Positions 55,101 to 64,000 of a stretch of 64,000 nucleotides of DNA are shown in pieces. The DNA comes from Ampullaceana balthica. Its lineage: Eukaryota; Mollusca; Gastropoda; Lymnaeidae. Numbering within the stretch: position 1 is the stretch's first letter; every line of letters starts with the position of its first letter. Made by a program: the position numbers and the translations under genes. The stretch covers positions 372,001 through 436,000 of the forward strand of contig CALYLW010000180.1 in assembly GCA_944989445.1 (NCBI GenBank), written 5' to 3'. Below the pieces are notes generated by a model. It did no database searches and had not been told where the DNA came from. It saw only the letters and a program-made list of their open reading frames with translations.

Positions 55101-57566
55101 GTTTTATTAAATATCTATTTTTAAAAAACATACTGGTATTCTAAATAATGTGCCATTGAGCCGATTTTAAATTCTTAGTGGTGGCTAAAAACTTGTGAAC
55201 GCTACATCACTTGCCCCATAGTCCGTCATGGACTGGAAAGGAGGTCATTCATTAAGTCAACCAACCCATTGTAAAAAGATCCAAAATGCTAAATTTTTCA
55301 AATTAGCAACAAAATAATTTCTATTAAAACGAAATGCTCATCATGTCTTTTGTCAGATGTTTCAAATAAAAGTATTATTATCGAAGGATAAATTCTCCCA
55401 AACAGAATACATGTATCTTTAAATAATTAATTCAATGACACGTACGAGGCCCATATCATTTTTTTTTGGACCTGATATTAATCTAGAGACCACGTTATAA
55501 GTTAATACATAGTAGTATTCATGTCATTTTCAGTCAGGGGTGTAGCTTAATGGCCTGTACATTAGTGTGGGGTCTTAGTTTCTGGTTTTAACACTAGGTA
55601 CGTTTTTCTGAGTTGACTTTATATGTAAAATAATGATAGCTTGATTTTAAAATGTTTAATTTCAGCTGAGAAGTCTAAGATTTAAATTATTGCCAATTGT
55701 TATTGTTGTATGTTGACACACATCTACTCGGTGAGCCAACTAAAACAATCGGTACTCCCTGTACAAAAATGTTTGTATATTACAAAAATTCAAATTAATA
55801 AAACATTTTCAAACATTTATTTTAAAACTACTATTGTGTTTCTTTTGGAAGCTTGTTCCACTCTCTGTCTTTATTGAATCTAGCAAAAGTTAAAATGAAT
55901 AAGTAACAATATTTATTATCTTCAACAAACAAACAAAAAAAGAAGGGGGGGGGCGGAATTTATGCTGTTAACCCTCTTCTCGAATACTCAATCTTTTCTG
56001 TACACCCCACCCCCCCCCCTCATGTCTGTTGAGAATATAAATAAATATTCCTATAAATTGTAGGTCATATTTCCTTGAATTTTTCTTATTTCTGACAGAG
56101 CAAAATCTTGACCCAATCAAGAGACTGAAGTCTTAAACTATATTTTATTTTCTAAGTGAATTCTGATTTAGAACATACGAAAGAACAGGTGGTAAATATC
56201 AGTGGGCCTAGTGATAGTGTATGCTTGAGTGGACGGTGGAAACTAGCAAGGTGTGCCTTACCATAAATAACCTAGAACGGGTTAATGACCTACTTATACA
56301 TTGCCTGGAAGCAATACTTTTTTGTTTCCTTTTTGTTTACATAATTTTTTTAAGTTAAAATACCCCCCTCCCACTATCTTCGCGGTTTTACTACATTGCA
56401 TCCCCCGCCCTTTCCTCACTTGTGCCCAGTTCATTGTCGGTACTGAATAGTCAGTCCTCACACGGAGAAAGGTGGACAAGGAAACAGTTGTCCGCATACA
56501 ACAATTAGACTCGGGCTGCAGCATACGGGTTCAAAATGGGGGTGGGTCACCTTCTCACTTTGATTTATTTTAAGTGGTTGATATAAAGTATGTGTTATGG
56601 ACACACAATAATATACAATTACAATCTTAAAAAATTTTTTTAACGTACTTATATTGTTCATATATTCAATCAGAACTCTTCAGCTTTTTAGTTGATTATC
56701 TTCACTTAAACCGAATTTCATGCTGCAGAACATCTAGACAAGTGCGTTTTACACTCTTTTTCCGCCATCGCAGAAGATTATTGCGTCCTTCGCTTATCCA
56801 TAGTTTATGTCTAGTCTTAGTATAGTTTGTAAAAGGTGCGGGGAGGGGAGCATACACATAAGCCTATAAGGGTGACCCGTCCAAATGGCCCCGGACAAAA
56901 CCGCCTCGTCAAAACGGCCCCAGACAAATTGTTTACATTTTTAAACAGAAAATTTACTTTAAAAAAAAAGCTTTTGTCAACTGTTTCACCCTTAAATAAA
57001 GTGGTAAAATTGTATAAGTATACGGAGGGTAGCAAATGATCCCCAAATATACAATAACTGTTTTGAACAGTTAGGCTCCCCCGACTCCAGTTTCCTTATT
57101 GTACTGTGCACCAGGCACAAAGACACCCAGATCCCAGTGTCAACAGCCTGTGTGTGTCCCCGTTACATCGAGTAGGGCCAGGTAGGGTTCACCAGTTATC
57201 AGCAAATTTTTATCTTTCTGTTCGTGGGACTAATATACCGGGGTCATACTACGAGTAGGTTGCATAATGGAACTACTGATTTTCTAAAAGGAGGGTGAGG
57301 GGTGGGGCGCTGATATGGAACAGGTATGGAAGCAGCGTGGGGCTTGCAGGTCGGTGCTACTGGTTCGGGTGGAGCTAGATGTAATAGATGGGTGGAGCTG
57401 CACAGGGGAGGATTAAGATTGCATGGGGCCCCTGGCTGCAATTTTGGGGCCATTTTGATCGGGGCCGTTATGTCGGGTCCGTTTTGTCGGGGTCGTTTTG
57501 TCTGGGGGCCATTTTGACGGGTCACGCTATTTTACATAATCTTGGCGAATTGTGCACATTTAACTA
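52190..57566. other. Probable MYLIP 3' UTR followed by intergenic DNA
   Basis: AT-rich sequence without recognisable exons. The first AATAAA after the MYLIP stop is near 52673, with others at 52804 and beyond, so the 3' UTR may be from 0.5 kb to several kb long. A SINE fragment is at 56745-56820 and a TIR element at 56868-57530. A duplicated TCTGTGACATTTTTCACAAA-type block occurs near 53209 and 53899. Confidence 0.5.
56868..57530. mobile_element. TIR element with tandem GGCCCC subterminal repeats
   Basis: Left end AGGGTGACCCGTCCAAATGG; right end, inverted, AGCGTGACCCGTCAAAATGG. Behind each end AAAACGGCCCCAGACA-like units of about 17 bases repeat several times. The middle holds a block (ATTGCATGGGGCCCCTGGCT) also found at the left end of the hAT-like element at 26105. 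Confidence 0.65.
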
Positions 57567-58524
57567 GGGGCCATCCATATATTACGTACGCAAGGAGGGG
57601 GAGGGAGCTATGGCGGATTAAGGGGAGGGGGCTCTTTTTCAAATAGAAAGTACAGCTTTTATGGGGGGGGGCAAAGCTTTGTCACGTCATATTGGAGGGG
57701 GTGGTCTAAGTTTTTGTGACGAGGGGGAAGGGGGAGTGAAAAATCTGCCAAATTCGCGTGACGTCATTTATGGATGACCCCTTCTTGGGGCCGTCCGTAA
57801 ATGACGTTACGCACCTAGAGGGGGTCGACCATTTGTGACGAAGGGGAGGGGTAGTTTAAGAAATGTCACGTCACACCAAAACGCGTAATTACTTAAAATA
57901 AAAGTTGTACTTAAATTTGTTTGTTTACAATATATTTAATGACGTTTTACATGGGCTTCGCGCGTGTTACGATATTAAAGTCATGCCTTACACTAAAGAT
58001 ATACTTAAATTGAAATGACAAAAAAGTGATTTGAAACATGCTCTTTTTTTGTGGGGGGGGATTTTTTATGACGTAATATTGGAAAAGAGGGGGGGGGGTC
58101 TAACTTTTAGTGACGACGCGTGACGTGGGGGGGGGTGAAAATCGTCTATAATCGCAGAACGTCATTAATGGACGCCCTCCAATGCTTCGACCACCCCCCC
58201 CCCAAAAGCCGCATTTTCAAATATTTTAGTTTGCATTTTGATGTGACGTCACATTTCTTCATTTCTTAAACACCCCCCTCCCCCTCGTCACACATGCGTG
58301 ACCTTCTCCTACGCCACCTTTTTTAGGCGTGTGACGTCATTTATGGACGGCTTCAAAAAGTAAAACCAATATCTTCTTTCTGACTCCGGCTTTAAAAAAA
58401 AATTTAACGTGTGAGCGAATTTGTACGTACGCATGGGGGGTGTCGTGAAAATGTACGGGATGCAACGGGGGGAGGGGGGTTCCAAAATACGAATTTTGTG
58501 CGTACGTAATATATGGATGGCCCC
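57567..58524. mobile_element. GGGGCC-type MITE containing nested relatives
   Basis: Outer termini are an exact inverted pair starting GGGGCCATCCATATATTACG TACGCA (57567) and ending in its complement at 58524. Inside are GGATGACCCC (about 57771-57784), GGGGCCGTCCGTAAATGACG (about 57787) and GTGACGTCATTTATGGACGG (about 58330). So at least one relative with the TGACGTCA-type terminus is inserted in, or joined to, another. Confidence 0.75.
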
Positions 58525-58785
58525 TAGCTCAAATAACCCACTGATGATACTAAATTATTTCAAACTTTGACTACTGGAGAGGGCAACTGCAAGGATTTTC
58601 CGATAAGACACAAAAAATACAACTCCTCGTATTAAGAATATATTTTTATTTCTTACTAGTAACAAAGCCCGCCCAAGGACGGGAATAAGTGTAGGGTGAC
58701 CTGTGAAGTTCATGGACGTTTTGTTTTGGTAATTGTTATGCTGAAGCGTTTGCAGGACATTGTCGTCGCAGGGCCAGAAATGTGG

Positions 58786-59085
58786 ACAACAACAACAACA
58801 AAAACAGCAACAAAAAAAACAACAACAACAACAAAAACAACAACAACAAAACAACAACAGCAACAAAAACAAAACAACAACAACAACAGCAACAACAACA
58901 ACAGCAAAAACAAAACAACAACAAAACAAAAACAACAACAACAAAACAACAGCTACAACAACAAAACAAAAACAACAACAAAACAACAACTACAACAACA
59001 ACAGCAACAACAATAACAACAACAACAAAACAACAACAAAAAACAATAACAACAAAACAACAACAACAATAACAGCAACAAAAAA
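58786..59085. repeat. (AAC)n microsatellite, about 300 bp
   Basis: Long imperfect AAC/CAA array. Every overlapping frame on both strands is low complexity (Asn/Gln/Thr or Val/Leu/Cys/Phe runs) and not a gene. It sits in a repeat that begins near ACTAGTAACAAAGCCCGCCC (58655) and ends near TTTTTATTATATAGGATGTA (59370). Confidence 0.97.
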
Positions 59086-59520
59086 CAAACAACACTTAAA
59101 ACTCTTGCCACTACCCCCAGGACCATCAAGGAAAAAGCATTTAACAGAATTGTCATTGGAATAAGCGGCAGGCATCACTTCAAGATGGGAACAACATAAT
59201 GAATTATGACCAAAAAAACTGCACCAAAAATAACTCGTTTTGAACCTCCGCGTAATATGTAATTTTTTCTCCGCTAGTGATTGGCTGTAGGGGTCATATG
59301 TGTTTGATGGACCAATCGCTATAGATGACGGGACAGAACGGACAGAAAGGACAGAAACTTGCTTTTTATTATATAGGATGTATGAAAACGCTTAGTATAG
59401 AGTTTAGAGGCTATAGTATTCCAACTTTCCGACACACAGGGGTCATGGGACAACTCGTGGTCAAAGTCCATTAACTCGCACGGCACAGTTATTTAACCTG
59501 GGCTGGCTTGATAAGAGAAA

Positions 59521-59665
59521 TCATGGACAAAGATCGGGTGCCGTCTGATTGAAGAGGTTCAAATCTTTAAGTCGTTTCAGTTTCAGTGATTCCCAAACGT
59601 CTTCGATACTCGCCTCATTTTCGGAATATTTGTCAATGTCGTTTTCCCTTTCAACTGTAAGTAAA
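59521..59665 (-). CDS. Candidate terminal exon of an unrecognised gene
   Basis: On the minus strand an acceptor (CTTGCAG or TTACAG) opens a frame of about 47 codons, VERENDIDKYSENEASIEDV then WESLKLKRLKDLNLFNQTAP, ending DLCP and TGA at 59521. Composition is balanced and charged, unlike the low-complexity frames around it, and codon use looks coding-like. I do not recognise the family and found no partner exon upstream (higher coordinates), so it may be a pseudogene or chance. Confidence 0.3.
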
Positions 59666-59724
59666 CTGCAAGGAACATGTAATTCTTAACAACGGAACGC
59701 ATCCGGTTTCTGCAATATTTTATA

Positions 59725-60152
59725 ACTAGCTGACCCGCGACGTAGCATACGCCGCTAATGATTTAGTGACGGGGGAAGACTTCCTGAAAGACACAGTTGT
59801 CAAAATGGGGTGGGTTTGGGCAAACAACTGTGAGTGAATGAAAGAAGGAACTCTGGAGAGACCCGTGGCGTAGTATACGCCGCAGACTTGCTCATCATAG
59901 ACAGTGCAATGAACGGTTGGGGGGGGGTGAGAGTACAGACACAAAAAGCAGCACTAAGTAAATAAAAAAACAGCGATTAAACGTAAAGACATGCACACTG
60001 AGGTTGTTGTTACCCGCCTCCCGTTTATTAACCGACGTTCACTCGCGTTGTTTTGATTTCTTCGTGCTGTAGTTTGTGTCCGTTCTTTCTCCACTTTCTT
60101 TGCACTCTACATGAGCAAGTCTGCGGCGTATGCTACGCCGCGGGGCGTCTAG
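59725..60152. mobile_element. Palindromic element with CGTAGCATACGCCGC termini
   Basis: The left end AACTAGCTGACCCGCGACGT AGCATACGCCGC is mirrored by a right end whose complement is AACTAGACGCCCCGCGGCGT AGCATACGCCGC. A second internal GGCGTAGTATACGCCGCAGA plus CTTGCTCATCATAGACAGTG is inverted by CTCTACATGAGCAAGTCTGC near the right end. A relative is at 40836. Confidence 0.7.
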
Positions 60153-60154
60153 TT

Positions 60155-60545
60155 TCACAATAATTATAAATCCTCAAATCCTATCTTTACATCGTTCCCT
60201 TTTCAAAAATTAAAATATAAGCATAAAACAATGACGTCATATAATATTTTTCTACAAAATCGATCACAGCGTGCCACCTAACAGCACTTACATCCATACA
60301 TACAACGGGAATCAATATACATAATTAATTAAATTAACATAATGAACCTATCCGTGTTTGATAAATACGAAATATTAAACTTGCTGAAATGTACACACAG
60401 TATTTCATAATAATTATAAATCCTCAAATCCTATGTTTACATCGTTCCCTTTTCAAAAATTAAAATATAAGCAAAAAACAATGGCGTCATGTAATATTTT
60501 TATACAAAATCGATCGCAGCGCCACCTAACAGCATTATCCCATCC
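60155..60545. repeat. Direct pair of dispersed repeats
   Basis: CACAATAATTATAAATCCTC with CATCGTTCCCTTTTCAAAAA and CAATGACGTCATATAATATT (60155-60290) recurs about 240 bases on (60405-60545) with a few changes, e.g. CAATGGCGTCATGTAATATT. Another copy is at 43.7 kb. Confidence 0.75.
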
Positions 60546-61439
60546 AAACATACATACATACAGATAACGGGAATTATGTATATTGATATCATGCGTCGAT
60601 ACTGAATGCATTAGGTTTCTGCAATATTTTTATCATGAGTCGATACTGAATGCATTGGGTTTCCGCAACAACAAAAAATAATATAAAAAAATATTTAAAA
60701 AATAATAAAGTTTGTACAAAGATACTACAAGGGTTCAATAAGCAGTTGTGACGGAAAAAATTTAAGTGGGGTTAGACTGCAATAAGGCTGGGTAGGAGGA
60801 AGTTATATAAACAGGGTATACGTGTCGGAAAGAAGCATTTTACGATCGCTGAACAAACAACAGTATTAGTATTCACAAAATAAAAAAGAAAATTCAATAC
60901 ATGAATTGCATTATGCTTGTCAACAAATCAACTTTTTAGTTTCGTTACCTCCAAATAAAAATTGAAAATAAATTTTACAAAGGTGATTGTTAAAAAATGT
61001 GTGATGAGTCAGCTCCTTGCCACTGTGGGAACCACTGCGCTTTCTTTTTGTTTCCCTTTCCCCCCTCTTGTCAGCACATTTACCTTTCATACAACAAAGA
61101 AAGGGTCAGAATGGGATATGGCAGAAAAATCGGTGGGGAGGGAAGTGCAGCGATAAGTGACTGGTCAAGAATAGTAAGGGGAACTAACCAAGGCTGTAAT
61201 GCTGGATAGAGGTCACAGTTGTTGTCACTTGACGAATGGCAGACGAACTCTGTGTGGCGACCTTCAACGGGTTAGCTGCTGTCCAATCTAATGACGACCA
61301 TTGTTGACTGGCGGGGAAGCTTCTTAAACGCGGGACAGTAGCAGCTGTTCAAGGCGGGCATGCCGAACAAGTTGTGACGTCAGCATCCGTAATACAAAAA
61401 GGGGCCTTTAGGCCAGAAGTAACTTATAATAAATAGAAG

Positions 61440-61755
61440 TTTAAAAAAAGATGTTTAAAGACCACGTTTTTAAAAGCGGACTAAAAAGAAGAAAATAAAT
61501 TTAATGTAAACAAGGGCAGACGGATAATACATAGGCTTACATACAGATAAACTAAAAAGTTCAATATTTTAATAACGGTACATTCGATCGATCTGAAATT
61601 TTGATACATTGCATTGTCAACCAAGATCTATCTGTGATAAAATTTTGATATCTCTAGGACCATCAGAAGTGGTTTAATTTTACGTTGGCAGATTTGAAAA
61701 AATGTGGACAGACACACAGGAACGAAAGCGAGTTAATAAAAACGTGGTAAAAATA
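61440..61755 (+). repeat. Family B repeat, long copy
   Basis: The most complete family B copy: AAAGACCACGTTTTTAAAAG, AACGGTACATTCGATCGATC, TTGTCAACCAAGATCTATCT, GACCATCAGAAGTGGTTTAA and an end near AACGAAAGCGAGTTAATAAA plus AACGTGGTA. Confidence 0.7.
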
Positions 61756-61975
61756 ATCCTAGCAAACTTAGTTTTCCCTAAGTTTTGGTGATTTTCCTTC
61801 TTTTATTTTCGAAATATGGGGGGTGGGGGGGTGGACGTAACAAGAGTGGACTTCACGCCGCCATGGGATGACACATTTTGATTGGCCAGGTTTCGATCAA
61901 CTTGATGTTGATAAGAAGCAGGAATGTCTTCAGAGATGATTTTCACCTATCTCCAGTGTCATCAACTCTCAGCCC

Positions 61976-62280
61976 GGAGTACAGCACAGCCAGAAAAATC
62001 AGCACAACCAGAACAATCAGCACAGCCAGAACAATCAGCATAGCCAGAACAATCAGCACAGCCAGAACAATCAGCACAGCCAGTCCAATTAGCACAGCCA
62101 GAGCAATCAGCACAGCTAGAACAAATAGCACAGCCAGAACAATCAGCACAGCCAGAACAATCAGCACAGCCAGAACAAACAGCACAGCTAGAACAAACAG
62201 CACAGCCAGAACAATCAGCACAGCAAGTACAATCAGCACAACCAGTACGGTCAACGCCATAAGTACAGACAGTACAATAT
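61976..62280. repeat. 18-bp minisatellite
   Basis: About 16-17 copies of CAGCACAGCCAGAACAAT with point variants (TAGAACAAA, CCAGTCCAATT). The open frames on both strands over it (Ser-Thr-Ala-Arg-Thr-Ile or Val-Leu-Ala-Val-Leu-Ile repeats) follow from the period of 18. Confidence 0.95.
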
Positions 62281-62839
62281 ACACTCTGTAAACGCTAATA
62301 TATATTATACTAAACAGTCTGTCAGTAATGAGTAAAGACAATACAGTCTATAGTCTATAAGTCTATACTCTATAGGGGTGGCCAGACCTGTTGTAACTGA
62401 GAGCCATTTTAAAATATAAAATTCTTTAGAGAGGGACATTGAAACATTAACAGTAATTAATCCTGGCCTGGAAATCTTCCAGTAATCTTTGTAACATATC
62501 TTTCATAAGTTGTGCGCGAGCCGCTATGTGAACACGCATGCGGCTCGCGAGCCGCGGTTTGGCCACCGTTGCTCTATACTATACAGTCAATGCGGTGAGT
62601 ACTACCAGTAATATCGCGGAATAGATTCAGACGTCTTCACCAGAGTACGGAGTGTAAACAATGGAGTGTGACTGTGACGTCGAGAAAGGGGAGATCAAAG
62701 GGCAAGCGGGCAGTGGCGTCCCTAATAGGTTTCGTAAGCTACTTACAGCCATCTGACAACCATGTCGGGGATGCTTAACCTATCCAATGTTGACCGTTGC
62801 CTGGACCTCAAAGACAGTAGGCTGCCTATCAGCAGTTTT

Positions 62840-63112
62840 ATCTTATCTTATCTATACAGACGCTCCTTCTATGCAGAAGATAGTTGCGTGCACAGACCAT
62901 GACAGATGATTTGTTGGCAAGTGATGCAGCATTCACAGTTCACGGCTTTGTGGGTTCCACGCATTACCCAACCGCCTAACTAGTGTTAGCTACCCATTCG
63001 GAGCGGGGTGACTCAGGGACGCCCTGGGCCCCGGGAACAAACCCTTGCCTTCACACGGATTCGAACCCGTGACAATCGGTACGACAGTCCAGTGCGCTGC
63101 CACTCGACCACC
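62840..63112 (-). mobile_element. tRNA-derived SINE, copy 2
   Basis: Minus-strand head GGTGGTCGAGTGGCAGCGCA and the perfect B-box-like GGTTCGAATCC at about 63058-63068. The body is the same as the 18.4-kb copy and the tail is AGATAAGATAAGAT. It is better preserved than copy 1. Confidence 0.8.
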
Positions 63113-64000
63113 GCGTTGACCATGCCATTTACCTCCCGTGATAGCGGCAGCTGTTTAGTTGGGTCCAGATTGATTCGGAGCTAACATAAATTTCATTAAT
63201 GTATGGTGGTAGACAAGGGTAAATCGGTATGCGTGAGCCTGACTAAATAACGAACGTATCGGCAAAAGGCCTACGTCAACTAACAAAATAAAATAAAATA
63301 CAAAGACATTGTCTACCGTTCTGTGTAGCTCTCTGTCTGTCTCTCTCTCTCTGTCACTCTTTTTGACACACATTCTATCCTGCTTCTATGGCACCTCTCC
63401 CTCTTTATCACCAGTCTCTCTTTCCGCACCTCTTTTGGTCACTCTTACTCTCACACAATACAATTTGAGTTTTGACTCAAAGAAACAAACAACTAAACTG
63501 TCCTCTCTTCCTTGGCCAAATTTAGTTTCATTACGACCCCCCCCCCACCCCCAGGTTTTTCCTCGGTCAACATTTGGATGAGTTGGAAACAATCCAATGG
63601 CGATGCCCGAAAAGGCCCAAAGACATCCTAATGCCTGTGGATTTTGTCTCCCTTGGTTTACTTAAGATGGAGTCCTGTTGGGTCTGTCAACATATTGGGT
63701 GGGGATGTAACGGGACGCACTGCAGACCACTGCAGACCGAAAGTTACACAGACGTCAGAAGTTTCAGCATCCTCTATTTTCCGCATAAAAATACATTCAA
63801 AATAAATAATTTTCTTTACGTTTGACCTTCTAATATATATTTTTTCACTTCATATAACACTCGGAAACTGTAGTGTCACTCGTCTATTCGTTTGTTCCTC
63901 TATGAGCTCATCCATTTTGATGTGCGTTAACGGACTTATCGTGTCTGATGTTTATATTTGGGTAATTTCTTTATCATGTGACTGTGATATGTTCGCCCAC
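63113..64000. other. Intergenic, right edge
   Basis: Contains a pyrimidine-rich CTGTCTGTCTCTCTCTCTCT tract (about 63330-63355) and a CCCCCCCCCACCCCC run near 63538. The frames here are short and resemble no family I know. Confidence 0.5.

Noticed and set aside
55534..55605. GGGGTGTAGCTTAATGG tRNA-like start
   Set aside because: No matching acceptor stem or clear T arm; not called as a tRNA.
58555..59178. Many overlapping ORFs over the AAC array
   Set aside because: Low-complexity Asn/Gln/Thr or Cys/Val/Leu/Phe runs in nearly every frame, produced by a trinucleotide repeat.
61878..62341. ORFs of 132-137 residues over the 18-bp array
   Set aside because: Open in both strands for the same periodicity reason; no homology outside the repeat.
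63309..63825. ORFs near the right edge (e.g. 90 and 83 residues)
   Set aside because: They overlap CT-rich simple sequence or show no domain, and no splice-linked neighbours; not supported as genes.

Overview
The window is AT-rich, intron-rich animal DNA. Four metazoan housekeeping or regulatory genes have coding exons that can be read by eye. Their sequence, the moderate intron sizes and the dense load of miniature transposons suggest an invertebrate bilaterian, most likely a mollusc and perhaps a gastropod; this is inference, as no species marker is present. No CRISPR array, operon or bacterial gene was seen, and the long ORFs over tandem repeats are repeat artefacts.

Layout: (1) 239-22756, minus strand: NSMAF (FAN, the BEACH-WD40 adaptor of TNF receptor to neutral sphingomyelinase signalling). 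25 coding exons are readable, from the start codon into the WD40 region, and the C-terminus lies beyond the left edge. (2) 23116-30616, plus strand: DPM1, dolichol-phosphate mannosyltransferase catalytic subunit, complete in 8 exons and head to head with NSMAF (359 bp between start codons). (3) 34706-43334, minus strand: NAPG (gamma-SNAP), complete in 10 exons and tail to tail with DPM1. (4) 48514-52189, plus strand: MYLIP/IDOL, a FERM-RING E3 ligase with 7 coding exons, a classical GC-box/CCAAT/TATA promoter and one apparent 1-base frameshift in exon 2. From about 52.2 kb to the right edge there is a long probable 3' UTR, nested MITEs, microsatellites, a tRNA-derived SINE, an 18-bp minisatellite and one unassigned candidate terminal exon (59521-59665, minus).

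The four genes do not form a pathway: sphingolipid signalling adaptor, ER glycosylation, SNARE recycling and receptor/cytoskeletal ubiquitination. Only NSMAF and DPM1 look likely to share regulation.

The most unusual feature is in NSMAF intron 14. A roughly 35-copy, 45-bp minisatellite seems to have grown from the exon 14/intron 14 junction: each unit carries a near-exact copy of the last 18 exon bases followed by the same GTTAGT 5' splice site, so the true donor is followed by dozens of decoys. A second minisatellite (30 bp) starts close behind the donor of intron 22 of the same gene. Introns also hold structurally complete transposons with target-site duplications: hAT-like, pogo-like, piggyBac-like, and a fold-back family with an 8-bp duplication.
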